A DNA stretch of 64,000 nt from Haemophilus haemolyticus (lineage in GTDB: Bacteria > Pseudomonadota > Gammaproteobacteria > Enterobacterales > Pasteurellaceae), in contig NZ_QQKA01000002.1 in the NCBI RefSeq assembly GCF_003493605.1, positions 62,001-126,000 of the forward strand, written 5' to 3'. The translations under genes were made by a program, and so were the position numbers. Each line of letters opens with the position of its first letter. Within the stretch, counting starts at the first letter, position 1. Positions 20,416 to 32,141 of this stretch are shown piece after piece. The notes beneath the pieces were generated by a model. That model worked only from the letters and a program-made list of their open reading frames with translations. It searched no databases and was not told the DNA's origin.

Positions 20416-20429
20416 TTGATATTTTGCAA
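20416..20429 (-). promoter_or_regulatory. Possible FNR site upstream of focA-pflB
   Basis: On the minus strand the sequence is TTGCAAAATATCAA, one perfect FNR half site (ATCAA) and one degenerate half with the correct 4-bp spacing. It lies about 60 nt before the leader ORF start. Anaerobic FNR activation of focA-pfl is established in enteric bacteria; here it is inferred. Confidence 0.35.
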
Positions 20430-20485
20430 GATTTTTTCAGATAAAATAACCATAACTCTTTAGTAATAGTTTTAGGTAAAAAAAT

Positions 20486-20521
20486 AACCGCACTTTTATC
20501 AAAAAAGACAAAAGTGCGGTT
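20486..20521 (-). terminator. Inverted uptake-signal terminator after ygiC
   Basis: AACCGCACTTTT and AAAAGTGCGGTT form a 12-bp stem with a 12-nt loop just downstream of the ygiC stop on the minus strand. Confidence 0.75.
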
Positions 20522-20556
20522 AGTTTTCTAGTTATTTTAGCAATACTCAGGACTCA

Positions 20557-21738
20557 TTAAGGTACAAAATAATGCGGCACAAAATGACTGTCATTGCCAG
20601 TGACGGCAGTAAAATCTTCGCGTAATCCCATACCGCAAGCCACATCCCCCACAACCCAAGAGCCGATAATTGGATACATTCCATCAAAACTTGGTAATTC
20701 AAATTTTTGTTGATAAACATAACCTGAATTACCATAAAACGTAGAATGTTCGCTTCCTTTCGCTGCAAATTCTACACCATTGTTTTTCTCATAATAGAAG
20801 ACATTGGCACCTTCTCGACCTAACAATGGTTTTTTCACCCACATCGATAAATCTTTTGGTAATTCGAAAGGCGTAAAATAAGCAGGCAATAAATTCGGGT
20901 GATTAGGATAACGCGCCCAAAGTTTTGCCAATAGTGCTTTATTACTTAACAACATTTTCCACGCTGGTTCAATAAATCGTGTTTCAGCCGTTGTAATATG
21001 GCGAGCAAACTCAGCATGGCTTAGCCATTCCAGCGGATACAATTTAAATAACATTTCAATAGGCTGATCATTTAAATCTACAAATTTTTTTGTTTCGCTG
21101 TTATAGCCAATATCTTCCACCGATAATTGATGAATATTCCAACCTGCGTTATAAGCCACATCAGCTAAATAATCCACATTGCCCCAATCTTCACGGCCAG
21201 CATCCTGCATGGCACTCAAATGGAAATCTGTTTTACCACTTTGTTGTTTCAAAAATTGGAAATGTTTAATTAATTCTTCATGAATCCAGTTAAATTGATC
21301 ACGATGTTTCAATCCCTCAATTTGCTCCAACCACTGCCATTGAACAACTGCAGCCTCCAACAAAGATGTTGGCGTATCGGCGTTATATTCAAACATTTTT
21401 AGGTTGTCGCCATCATAGCCAAAATCAAAGCGTCCATATAAATAAGGATCTTGATTACGCCAAGAGGTTTCAATAAGCTGTTTTTGCAACTCCGTAAAAC
21501 GGTAATTTTCATAATCGCCTTTTTTAATTTCATCCTCCGCAAAATCTAAACACATTGAATGTAATTCATTCGTTGTATCCTCAATACGATCAATTTCCGC
21601 TAAGGTAAATTCATAGGCGACATTATCAGACCAATAATGAGATCCATCACTGGAAGGCAAATTATAGTAATCAAATCCAACATTAAGTAGCTGTTGCACC
21701 ATATCTGGTCGAGTAGGAAACCCAGTTACACGTTTCAT
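20557..21738 (-). CDS. ygiC: Glutathionylspermidine synthase-like ATP-grasp protein (YgiC family)
   Basis: This 393-residue protein resembles the amidase-less synthetase domain of glutathionylspermidine synthase, as in E. coli YgiC and YjfC. Family stretches include RFDFGYDGDNLKMFEYNADT and the C-terminal ATP-grasp part with KPLLGREGANV and GSWVVGDVACGMGLREDFT. The true substrates of YgiC-type enzymes are not settled; a carbon-nitrogen ligation is the family expectation. Its ATG directly abuts the ygiB stop, so the two are cotranslated, a pairing also found in E. coli. Confidence 0.85.
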   Translation of the reverse strand: MKRVTGFPTRPDMVQQLLNVGFDYYNLPSSDGSHYWSDNVAYEFTLAEIDRIEDTTNELHSMCLDFAEDEIKKGDYENYRFTELQKQLIETSWRNQDPYLYGRFDFGYDGDNLKMFEYNADTPTSLLEAAVVQWQWLEQIEGLKHRDQFNWIHEELIKHFQFLKQQSGKTDFHLSAMQDAGREDWGNVDYLADVAYNAGWNIHQLSVEDIGYNSETKKFVDLNDQPIEMLFKLYPLEWLSHAEFARHITTAETRFIEPAWKMLLSNKALLAKLWARYPNHPNLLPAYFTPFELPKDLSMWVKKPLLGREGANVFYYEKNNGVEFAAKGSEHSTFYGNSGYVYQQKFELPSFDGMYPIIGSWVVGDVACGMGLREDFTAVTGNDSHFVPHYFVP

Positions 21739-22320
21739 TTAGCCCCCACTGCTACGATTAGTATTACTTGGGCTACTAAAACCACCACGAGATACAGGTT
21801 TGCTATTCATGCTTCCTGCATTTCCTTTCACGAGCATTGGTTTTCCAACGGAACGATTTGTTTGCGGTTGCACCACTTGCCCTGTTGGTGTGGTGACAGC
21901 TCGATTTCCTGGATGATAGCTTGGGCCAAGGAAACTACTAATTGCACGAGCCGCCATATACCCCATAACGCCACCGGCAATCGCAGCCCCTAAAGAAGGA
22001 TCGGAACTTTCAGCTTTTGCAGTTGATTCAGCATTGTTATCGCTTTGATTAGCTTGTACATCATTTTCAGCTGGATTTTTTACCGCACTTTCTTCATTAC
22101 CATTATCACGAATATTTAAACCAAGCCCCTGCTGTGGTGTGGTTTCAGTTTTCTGAGTACTCTCGGTATTTTTATCTGCCTCACAAAGCTCAATTTTTTT
22201 CCAATCCGCTAAACAATCGTCTAAAGACTGATATACATCGCGTTGTACTTGTTCTTCTGAACAGCCTCCTAATAAGGCCACAATAGATAAACTAACTAAA
22301 ATCTGATTTTTCTTTTTCAT
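21739..22320 (-). CDS. ygiB: YgiB-like (DUF1190) lipoprotein
   Basis: From the ATG at 22320 the product is 193 residues; an in-frame TTG at 22329 is less likely. The lipobox LLGGC gives a lipidated Cys16. The mature part starts with EEQVQRDVYQSLDDCLADW, typical of YgiB/DUF1190 proteins, then a low-complexity Gln/Asn/Glu-rich linker, a glycine-rich segment (LGAAIAGGVMGYMAARA) and a Ser/Asn-rich tail. Its function is unknown. It is coupled to ygiC, suggesting a common envelope-related role. Confidence 0.8.
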   Translation of the reverse strand: MKKKNQILVSLSIVALLGGCSEEQVQRDVYQSLDDCLADWKKIELCEADKNTESTQKTETTPQQGLGLNIRDNGNEESAVKNPAENDVQANQSDNNAESTAKAESSDPSLGAAIAGGVMGYMAARAISSFLGPSYHPGNRAVTTPTGQVVQPQTNRSVGKPMLVKGNAGSMNSKPVSRGGFSSPSNTNRSSGG

Positions 22321-22332
22321 TGTTCTCAATTT

Positions 22333-22752
22333 TTATCGAATGGTTTTCACGCCTAGCCATTGCTCGGCCTGTTTATTAGTAATTTCTTCACGAGTCCACA
22401 TGCTCATTAAATCTGGTTGTGGATATTTATTGCTGTTATAGCCGACTAAACGGGCAAAATCAAATACGGCATGAGGATAGCCATTAATAAGCAATAATGC
22501 TAAATAACCACTCTCATCCCAACAAATTTCAAGTTTGCGTGCTTCATGATGATTAGAGGTTGAATCAACATTATACACGTGCAACATATCCACTATCGGT
22601 TGAGCATTTTGACGCATATCAAGTGCATAAAAATAGCCCGTTTCACCGTCATCTTCAAACATTACAGCAAAATGCTCAAATACCGTAGAATGCGTTCCCA
22701 CTTGCTTTGGCGTTCCTAAAAAGAGTTCATCCTCTAAAGTTAAATGTAACAT
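22333..22752 (-). CDS. Conserved hypothetical protein, 139 residues (possibly DUF2251)
   Basis: This soluble, acidic protein has no signal peptide or membrane segment. It contains VFEHFAVMFEDDGETGYFYA in the middle and a C-terminal helix EEITNKQAEQWLGVKTI. I do not recognise a characterised family; DUF2251 is a tentative match from memory. It lies 12 nt upstream of ygiB and 8 nt downstream of the NUDIX gene, so it is probably part of a four-gene unit NUDIX-hypothetical-ygiB-ygiC. Confidence 0.75.
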   Translation of the reverse strand: MLHLTLEDELFLGTPKQVGTHSTVFEHFAVMFEDDGETGYFYALDMRQNAQPIVDMLHVYNVDSTSNHHEARKLEICWDESGYLALLLINGYPHAVFDFARLVGYNSNKYPQPDLMSMWTREEITNKQAEQWLGVKTIR

Positions 22753-22760
22753 AATCTTTC

Positions 22761-23399
22761 CTAATCAAATTGTGTAATCCAATGGCAACTATTATATGCT
22801 TGAAAACAAAGCTCTACTTGAGCTTTCGTATTTTTTGCATCATTCATTGGTGGAAGTTTATCCAAGGAAAAATAAGCAGAGTCCAACGTTTCACTGTTTG
22901 CCTTAAATTCACCTGACAATCTTTCACACATAATAAAAGCCTTCTGTACACGATGAGCCAAAGGCGGATAGTTATGCTTATGCTGGTCGTGGATTGCAAT
23001 AATAAAAGTTGGCTTCACATTTAGCCCTGCTTCCTCATACACCTCTTTTACTGTATTACTATGAAGCGTCTCCAATACATCAACCCATCCTCCAGGCAAT
23101 GACCAAAGTCCATCATTTTCTAGCACTAACAAAATTTTATCATCTTGAAAAATCGCTGCCCGAGTATCTATTTTTGGAGTTTGGTAGCCATCCTCATTAC
23201 AAAAAAGATTTTTAACCGTTTCTTTTGGTATTGCCATTTTATGGCTAATCATTTCAGCTGCTAAATCTCGAAGACGCTCATAGCGTTCTATATCATAAAT
23301 ATTTTTACAATAAGCCAAGCCACTTTGTGCAATACTTTGAATTTCAATCGCCCAAGATAACCAAGGTTCAGTAAGCAATGAATTAGATTGAGTATTCAT
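22761..23399 (-). CDS. NUDIX hydrolase
   Basis: This 212-residue protein has an N-terminal helical region of about 65 residues (Nudix_hydro_N type) and a NUDIX domain. The NUDIX box reads GGWVDVLETL...VKEVYEEAGL: the metal-binding EExG part is intact, while the usual Arg of REUxEE is Lys. Related proteins hydrolyse ADP-ribose or nucleoside diphosphate derivatives; the substrate here cannot be assigned. It heads the probable operon with the hypothetical gene, ygiB and ygiC. Confidence 0.85.
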   Translation of the reverse strand: MNTQSNSLLTEPWLSWAIEIQSIAQSGLAYCKNIYDIERYERLRDLAAEMISHKMAIPKETVKNLFCNEDGYQTPKIDTRAAIFQDDKILLVLENDGLWSLPGGWVDVLETLHSNTVKEVYEEAGLNVKPTFIIAIHDQHKHNYPPLAHRVQKAFIMCERLSGEFKANSETLDSAYFSLDKLPPMNDAKNTKAQVELCFQAYNSCHWITQFD

Positions 23400-23417
23400 A
23401 AAAACTCCCTAAAAAAA

Positions 23418-23444
23418 CACCGCACTTTTATACAAAGTGCGGTG
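23418..23444 (-). terminator. Inverted uptake-signal terminator after eno
   Basis: CACCGCACTTT and AAAGTGCGGTG form an 11-bp stem with a short loop. On the minus strand it follows the eno stop by 27 nt and ends in a T run. Confidence 0.82.
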
Positions 23445-23470
23445 AGATTTTACAGTAAATTCAGCGTGAA

Positions 23471-24796
<1,326 letters not shown>

Positions 24797-24911
24797 TTAA
24801 GTTAATTAAAACGGGTTAGGCGAGCCTAAAACAGGCGATATGATAAAGCTATTTTGAGATTTTGTCTTGTAAAAAATGCGTATGCTTTGATCTTTATCTA
24901 TTTTTACAAAA

Positions 24912-24956
24912 TAAAAGAGCGGTGAAAAAATTCGTCGTTTCTCACTGCTCTTTTTA
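24912..24956 (-). terminator. Terminator after pyrG
   Basis: AAAGAGCGGTGA (about 24914-24925) pairs with TCACTGCTCTTT (about 24942-24953) with one mismatch and a T-rich tail on the minus strand. Confidence 0.7.
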
Positions 24957-24971
24957 CCCTAATTTAATCCA

Positions 24972-26651
<1,680 letters not shown>

Positions 26652-26795
26652 TCATCTTACAGACAAAATCAACCAAAAGTGCGGTCAAAAATCGAAGATA
26701 ACTAGCTATCAAAGACGGGACGGTAGTTTACCTGATTTGGTCAATGAACTCAATTAGAAAACCACAATTAGCATGTAAAGTATTGTTAGACTTAT

Positions 26796-27689
26796 CTATC
26801 CTCTAGGATGAAATCTTTCATGCAATCGTTTCAATCTCTCTTTTGCCACGTGAGTATAAATCTGTGTTGTGGATAAATCTGTGTGCCCTAGCAACATTTG
26901 CACCACGCGTAAATCCGCACCGTGATTCACTAAATGGGTGGCAAAAGCATGGCGAAGAACGTGAGGGGAAAGTGCATCAGCATCAATATCCGCGAGAATG
27001 GCATAATGTTTTACACGATGCCAGAAAGTTTGACGAGTCATTTGCTGTGCACGTTGACTTGGAAACACAACATCAGAACTCTGCCCATTTAAGAGAACAG
27101 GACGACCATAAAGCATAAATTGACGAACCCAATAGGCTGCTTCTTCCCCCATTGGCACAATACGCTCTTTGTTCCCTTTACCAATCACTCGCACCACGCC
27201 TTGTTGCACGCTCATGTTTTCAATCGTAAGCGAAACTAACTCCGTTACACGAAGCCCCGTCGCATAAAGCAACTCTAACATTGCTTTATCACGCAATTCC
27301 AAAGGAACTTCCACATCTGGCGTATTGAGCAAATCAGACACTTGTTGCTCAGTTAAATATTTTGGCAGGCGACTAGGTAATTTAGGCGAACTTAGCACCG
27401 CACTTGGATCATCTACTCGGTATTTTTCCCGATATAAATATTGGAAAAGTTTACGCATTGCACTTAACATTCGCGCGGTGCTCGTGGCTTTGTAACCTTT
27501 CTCTAGACGTTCACCCAGAAAACCTTGCAAATCAACAGCATCTAAAGTTTCCAAAGACAAGTCATTTTTATCCAACCAATCACAAAGTGCGGTTAAATCC
27601 AAACGATAAGATTGAACGGTATTTTCTGAAAGCCCTTTTTCAATCCAATATTCGTTAAGAAACAAATCGATGAGCGCAAGATTTTTCAT
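26796..27689 (-). CDS. xerD: Site-specific tyrosine recombinase XerD
   Basis: XerD with XerC resolves chromosome dimers at dif. The 297-residue protein has an N-terminal SAM-like DNA-binding domain and a catalytic domain with Arg in ATGLRVTELV, the HxxR box SPHVLRHAFATHL, His in LLGHTDLSTTQIY and the nucleophile Tyr in QIYTHV. Length and lack of adjacent mobile DNA mark it as the housekeeping recombinase, not an integron or phage integrase. It follows the MFS gene by 30 nt. Confidence 0.96.
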   Translation of the reverse strand: MKNLALIDLFLNEYWIEKGLSENTVQSYRLDLTALCDWLDKNDLSLETLDAVDLQGFLGERLEKGYKATSTARMLSAMRKLFQYLYREKYRVDDPSAVLSSPKLPSRLPKYLTEQQVSDLLNTPDVEVPLELRDKAMLELLYATGLRVTELVSLTIENMSVQQGVVRVIGKGNKERIVPMGEEAAYWVRQFMLYGRPVLLNGQSSDVVFPSQRAQQMTRQTFWHRVKHYAILADIDADALSPHVLRHAFATHLVNHGADLRVVQMLLGHTDLSTTQIYTHVAKERLKRLHERFHPRG

Positions 27690-27719
27690 ATTACTTTTCT
27701 ACAAGGAAAGCGATGCGTC

Positions 27720-28886
27720 CTATTTATGCTGAACAATCAGAAAGGCATTTAACTTGCGTGGAATCACAAAAAATGCTGCCGCCGCGATGATACTCATAAA
27801 TACAAATGTCATCGCTGGCGACGTTGGATAAATCATACCTGCAATCGCAGTGAAAATAGCAATGAGCACACCATTCGATAAACCATTATACAAACCTTGT
27901 AACTTCGCAATATGGCTTTGCGGCTGGGTGGTGATATAGCGAACAATCGCATAATGGCACACGGCATAAGTTAAACTGTGCATAAGTTGCAATAAGAATA
28001 TCAACCAAAAATCTTCAATATATCCCATTACAGCCCAGCGTCCAATGCACGCAAGCGCAGAAATATAAAGCAGCACACTGATAGAAATATTTTGAAATAA
28101 GCGACGAGAAAAGAAAAATAATACAATTTCCGCTAATACGCCAATGCCCCAAAGTAAGCTAGTTTGAGAAACGGAGATCCCAATGCTTGTCCAATAAATC
28201 GTGCTATAAACATAATAAGCCGCATGAGAGCCTTGAATCAGCCCTACTGCAATCATGACTCGCAATGTAATAGGATTTTTCAGTAACGCAATAAAACCAA
28301 TATTATTTTGATCGCCACTTTCAGGTATTTCATCTTTTGGAGGAATCGTCGGTTTTAAAAGCTGAATGATGGTATAGAAGGATAAAAGTACGGTTAAAAT
28401 CCACACGATATTTTGCTCACCTACCCAGCTAATCATGCCACCAAACACCACTACGCCAAGAATAAAGGCAGCAGAGCCAATTAAGCGTACCTTCCCGTAA
28501 TCCAAGCCGATTTGGCGTTGCCAAGTGGATGCCAACGAATCCCCAATTGGCATTCCCGCTGAATTCACAGAGGCGTATAAACCGATAGCAATAAACAACA
28601 ACCAAAAATTATGTGCAACTAAACTCATTGCCGCCATAATAATTGCCGATACTAACGCCAATAGACGTAAGGAACTAATAATATGATTGGCTTTTTTAAT
28701 CAGCGATGAAAAAAATAATCCGCCTGCAAATCGGAAAATATAAGCACTCCCGATCACCAAACCAATCATTTCTTCACCATATTGTTGCGATTTCAACCAT
28801 GCAGGGAAAAACGGCAAAAATACGCCATAAGCGCAGTAGTAACCAAGAAAGCTCAGTGCGAGCCAATAAAAAGGACGAACTTGCAT
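27720..28886 (-). CDS. MFS transporter, HcaT/3-phenylpropionate permease family
   Basis: The ATG at 28886 overlaps the proC stop (TGATG) and gives 388 residues starting [20 protein letters not shown]; an in-frame upstream start at 28925 would lie inside proC. Twelve hydrophobic segments are apparent. The protein resembles HcaT-type permeases named for phenylpropionate uptake in E. coli, but Haemophilus lacks that pathway in this region, so the true substrate is unknown. It is translationally coupled to proC. Confidence 0.8.
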   Translation of the reverse strand: MQVRPFYWLALSFLGYYCAYGVFLPFFPAWLKSQQYGEEMIGLVIGSAYIFRFAGGLFFSSLIKKANHIISSLRLLALVSAIIMAAMSLVAHNFWLLFIAIGLYASVNSAGMPIGDSLASTWQRQIGLDYGKVRLIGSAAFILGVVVFGGMISWVGEQNIVWILTVLLSFYTIIQLLKPTIPPKDEIPESGDQNNIGFIALLKNPITLRVMIAVGLIQGSHAAYYVYSTIYWTSIGISVSQTSLLWGIGVLAEIVLFFFSRRLFQNISISVLLYISALACIGRWAVMGYIEDFWLIFLLQLMHSLTYAVCHYAIVRYITTQPQSHIAKLQGLYNGLSNGVLIAIFTAIAGMIYPTSPAMTFVFMSIIAAAAFFVIPRKLNAFLIVQHK

Positions 28887-29701
28887 CAGAATAAAGTTTC
28901 CATTTCTTGTGAACGAGACAAACAAGCCTGCATAGCTTGCTCTATTGTTTGATTAAAATGTTGTGCGTCAAATACTGCTAACGCTGCCGCAGTGGTGCCA
29001 CCTTTCGAGGTAACATTTTCACGCAAAGTTGAAAGTGCAATTTGCGGATTATCTATCACCATTTTTGCTGCACCAAGCATAGATTGCTGCACTAATTCAC
29101 GCGCAGTTTTCTCATCAATATTCATTTTGATTAAGGCCTGTTGCATTACTTCCAGCATTAAAAAGAAATAAGCGGGGCTACTTCCTGAAGCAGCGGTTAC
29201 TGCGTGCATTTGAGTTTCATCATCCACCCAAACCGTTCTTCCCACAGCGCCCAATAAATCTTGTGCAAAAGTGCGGTGATTTTCACTCGTATTTTTCGGT
29301 GCAAATAAACCCGCCATACCTTCCCCTACCAATGCGGGCGTATTTGGCATGACGCGCACTATCGATTTTATACTTGGAATTAATGCATTCAAGCGTTCAG
29401 TTGAAATGCCCGCAGCAATGGAAATTAATAATTTATTGGAAAAATCCACCGCACTTAGTGGCGAACAAACATCAGCCATCATTTGAGGTTTTACCGCAAG
29501 CAACACAACCTCAGCTTTGGTTGCACTTTCGACATTATTTTCTGAAGTTGCCACGCCAAGATTGGCAAAGAATGCTCTTTTTTCCTGATTCGGATCGTTC
29601 ACAATAATTTGCTCTGCAGGATAACCTTGTTTCAACAAGCCAAGAATAATAGCCTGCGCCATATTGCCGCCGCCAATAAAGGCAATCAATTTGTGTTGCA
29701 T
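28886..29701 (-). CDS. proC: Pyrroline-5-carboxylate reductase
   Basis: ProC performs the last step of proline synthesis, reducing 1-pyrroline-5-carboxylate with NAD(P)H. The 271-residue protein has the N-terminal dinucleotide-binding motif [14 protein letters not shown] and the family signature in the C-terminal domain ([14 protein letters not shown]). It is divergent from rdgC with a 65-nt gap between starts, and overlaps the MFS gene at its 3' end. Confidence 0.96.
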   Translation of the reverse strand: MQHKLIAFIGGGNMAQAIILGLLKQGYPAEQIIVNDPNQEKRAFFANLGVATSENNVESATKAEVVLLAVKPQMMADVCSPLSAVDFSNKLLISIAAGISTERLNALIPSIKSIVRVMPNTPALVGEGMAGLFAPKNTSENHRTFAQDLLGAVGRTVWVDDETQMHAVTAASGSSPAYFFLMLEVMQQALIKMNIDEKTARELVQQSMLGAAKMVIDNPQIALSTLRENVTSKGGTTAAALAVFDAQHFNQTIEQAMQACLSRSQEMETLF

Positions 29702-29766
29702 CGTTTTTCCTACTTTTATGGGCTATAATGTCGTACATTCTACCCTATATTGAAGGAAGTGTTACG

Positions 29767-30675
29767 ATGTGGTTCAAAAATTTAATGACTTATAGGCTGA
29801 CTAAACCGCTAGATTGGGATCTTGCACAGCTACAAACTCAACTAGAAGATTGTCAATTTCATCCTTGCGGTGCTCAAGATCAAAGTAAATTTGGTTGGTC
29901 TGCGCCATTAAGAGGTTCTGATCTACTCTATTTTTCTGTAGGAAAACAAATTCTATTAATCGCCAAAAAAGAAGAAAAAATCTTGCCGGCAAACGTGGTC
30001 AAACGTGAACTTGATGAACGCATTGAAAGCCTTGAACAAAAAGAAAACCGCAAACTTAAAAAGGTAGAAAAACAAACATTAAAAGATGATGTTGTTATGA
30101 ATTTATTACCTCGTGCGTTTAGTAAAAATCAGCATACGGCACTGTGGATTGATACGGAAAATAATCTTGTTCATGTTGATGCCGCATCAAGTAAACGCGC
30201 GGAAGATACGCTCGCATTACTGCGTAAATCCTTAGGTTCGCTCCCTGTCGTGCCTTTAGCCTTTGCCAATGAACCCTGCACGATTTTAACCAATTGGATC
30301 CTTCAAGATACTTTACCGCATTGGTTGATTGCATTGGAAGAAGCCGAGCTTCGTGGCAGTCAGGAAGACAGCGTTATCCGTTGCAAAAAACAACCTTTAG
30401 AAAATGAAGAAATTCTCGCCCTTCTGCAAGATGGCAAAAAAGTAGTAAGTAAATTATCCTTAGAATGGGAAGATACCTTAACTTTCGTTTTTAACGAGGA
30501 TTGCACCCTCAAACGTTTAAAATTTGCAGATAGTGTACGCGAAAAAAATGATGATATTCTGAAAGAAGATTTTGCACAGCGTTTCGATGCAGATTTTGTA
30601 CTGATGACAGGTATTTTAGCCAAACTCACCGAAAATTTATTAGATGAATTTGGTGGCGAAAAAACTAGACTATAA
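29767..30675 (+). CDS. rdgC: Recombination-associated protein RdgC
   Basis: RdgC is a ring-shaped DNA-binding protein that modulates RecA access to DNA. The start at 29767 is preceded by TGAAGGAAGTG and gives 302 residues, the family length; an in-frame start at 29728 would add an unlikely extension. The family opening MWFKNLMTYRLTKPL and the LPRAFSKNQHTALWID segment are present. It is divergent from proC. Confidence 0.96.
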   Translation: MWFKNLMTYRLTKPLDWDLAQLQTQLEDCQFHPCGAQDQSKFGWSAPLRGSDLLYFSVGKQILLIAKKEEKILPANVVKRELDERIESLEQKENRKLKKVEKQTLKDDVVMNLLPRAFSKNQHTALWIDTENNLVHVDAASSKRAEDTLALLRKSLGSLPVVPLAFANEPCTILTNWILQDTLPHWLIALEEAELRGSQEDSVIRCKKQPLENEEILALLQDGKKVVSKLSLEWEDTLTFVFNEDCTLKRLKFADSVREKNDDILKEDFAQRFDADFVLMTGILAKLTENLLDEFGGEKTRL

Positions 30676-30737
30676 AATCATATTGCAAATTTACCGCACT
30701 CTTTTCAGTTTATATCTAAAAATTCTTTGCACATAAA

Positions 30738-30778
30738 AAATACCTGTTTCTGATATTACTCAAAAACAGGTATTTATT
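30738..30778. terminator. Bidirectional terminator between rdgC and the adhesin gene
   Basis: AAATACCTGTTT (30738-30749) pairs with AAACAGGTATTT (30764-30774) and is flanked by T and A runs, placed between convergent genes. Confidence 0.82.
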
Positions 30779-30805
30779 TTCTGTTATGGAAAATTAGTTA
30801 TCTAA

Positions 30806-31939
30806 TTACCATTCAAAGTTTACACCAACATTATAAGTTGCGCTGCCACCACGAGTGAAAGCAACACCTGCTTTAGTCGCGATATTTTCGTTATAACGAT
30901 AACCAGTACCTACAGCAACTGCAGTTTGAGATTTATAACCACCTACAGCAGCGGTAAGATTTAATTTACCTACGTTATACGGTTGGAATAAACCATTTAA
31001 TGCAGCTTGAGCAGCAAGACCACGTTTAAGATCTTTATTAAGGTTATTTACTCTGTTATCTAAATTATCAAGACGTTGAGTGTGAGTTGCGATTGCCGCT
31101 GTGTGAGTTGCGATTGCCGCTGTGTGAGTTGCGATTGCCGCTGTGTGAGTTGCGATTGCCGCTGTGTGAGTTGCGATTGCACCTTCATTCACACCAATTC
31201 TGTCACTATGATTACGTAAACGCTCAATTTGAAGAAGTTGTTTATTACGAATATCTGTAATACGTGAGGCGTTTTTCGCTACACCGCGTTCTGCTCCAGT
31301 GACTAAGTTTCTTACTTTATCTAAATCACGGTAATCATTACGATTTTGCAGATCAGCAATAGCATCAGTATGTGAATCAACTGTATTAAGTAACCCGTCA
31401 TTGCCAAAAACAGTTTCGTTTAAATCAGCAACATCTTGATCTACATTTTGAATATATTCTCCCAAATTGCTAACTGCAGTATTTGTACTCTCACCTAATG
31501 TGGTTAAATTCGTTTTTAAATCCTCGATATCAACTTCATTATCAGCCACTCTATTTTTCAGACTATTAATATTACTTCCTGTAATCTCGCCTAAGAACTC
31601 AAGAGTATCTGCATTTGCTTTAATACCAGCTTGGTTTTCTAAAACAGAGTTCACAACCCCTTTGCCTTTCAATGGATCTGAGTTTACATCATCTTCAGTT
31701 GCATTTCTTTCTTCTAAATTACCACTATTATTAACAGCAAGAATTTTTTCGTCTTTTTTAAAGCCATTTAAAATTTGCGAATTTCCTTGAATAGCAGCAA
31801 CAAGTGAATTTCGAACACCCTTAGTAAAAGCTGCACCACTATTATCTCCTGTATTAATCTCTTGAGCAAAAGCCGAAGCTGATAACGCACCACCTACTAA
31901 TACAGCGATTACAGACTGTTTTAATGAATTTTTTTTCAT
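30806..31939 (-). CDS. Small trimeric autotransporter adhesin (YadA-type anchor, Cha/HadA-like)
   Basis: This 377-residue protein has a signal peptide (residues 1-25, ending ASAFA), a passenger rich in coiled-coil heptads (for example NRVADNEVDIEDLKTNL), a stalk of repeated AAIATHT heptads at about residues 254-288, and a C-terminal YadA-like membrane anchor of about 75 residues ending in FEW. Trimers of this class display a stalk on the outer membrane for binding host cells. There is no large Hia/Hsf-type head; the size and coiled-coil layout recall HadA or Cha, but I cannot assign an orthologue. The receptor is unknown. An AAGGATTCCTT ribosome-binding region precedes the start, and a hexanucleotide repeat lies further upstream. 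Confidence 0.88.
   Translation of the reverse strand: MKKNSLKQSVIAVLVGGALSASAFAQEINTGDNSGAAFTKGVRNSLVAAIQGNSQILNGFKKDEKILAVNNSGNLEERNATEDDVNSDPLKGKGVVNSVLENQAGIKANADTLEFLGEITGSNINSLKNRVADNEVDIEDLKTNLTTLGESTNTAVSNLGEYIQNVDQDVADLNETVFGNDGLLNTVDSHTDAIADLQNRNDYRDLDKVRNLVTGAERGVAKNASRITDIRNKQLLQIERLRNHSDRIGVNEGAIATHTAAIATHTAAIATHTAAIATHTAAIATHTQRLDNLDNRVNNLNKDLKRGLAAQAALNGLFQPYNVGKLNLTAAVGGYKSQTAVAVGTGYRYNENIATKAGVAFTRGGSATYNVGVNFEW
31081..31180 (-). repeat. 21-bp tandem repeat in the adhesin stalk
   Basis: Four exact copies of a 21-bp unit beginning TGTGAGTTGCGATTGC (plus-strand sense) start at 31081, 31102, 31123 and 31144, and a partial fifth copy occupies 31165-31180. Each unit encodes one seven-residue heptad (AAIATHT), so changes in copy number lengthen or shorten the coiled coil without shifting the frame. 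Confidence 0.95.
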
Positions 31940-32002
31940 AAGGAATCCTTAATTATTTAGGGTTATTAAATTGAACTAGAACAAAGTAAAACTATACTAT
32001 AC

Positions 32003-32022
32003 AAGCATAAGCATAAGCATAA
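32003..32022. repeat. Hexanucleotide repeat upstream of the adhesin gene
   Basis: AAGCAT is repeated three times with a partial fourth copy. On the minus strand it directly precedes two overlapping TATAGT hexamers (31991-32001), about 60 nt before the adhesin start, so it falls in or near the promoter. Copy-number change could alter promoter spacing. Confidence 0.7.
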
Positions 32023-32141
32023 TTGAGTATATACTTCTACTATGTTGAGTCAAAATTCTATTATAAAAAAAACGTTAAAGCAATATCAAAAAATTTCCCA
32101 CACAAAAAATGTGCCTCAAGCAGAATTTAAATCACACCTAA

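Noticed and set aside
26690-26795. Possible C-terminal relic between pyrG and xerD (plus-strand frame reading YQRRDGSLPDLVNELN before a stop)
   Set aside because: The frame is short, has no start or homology I can name, and is inside an ordinary promoter-sized gap.
26796-27689. Tyrosine recombinase as a sign of a mobile island
   Set aside because: Length, motifs and housekeeping neighbours identify XerD; no attachment repeats or phage genes are nearby.
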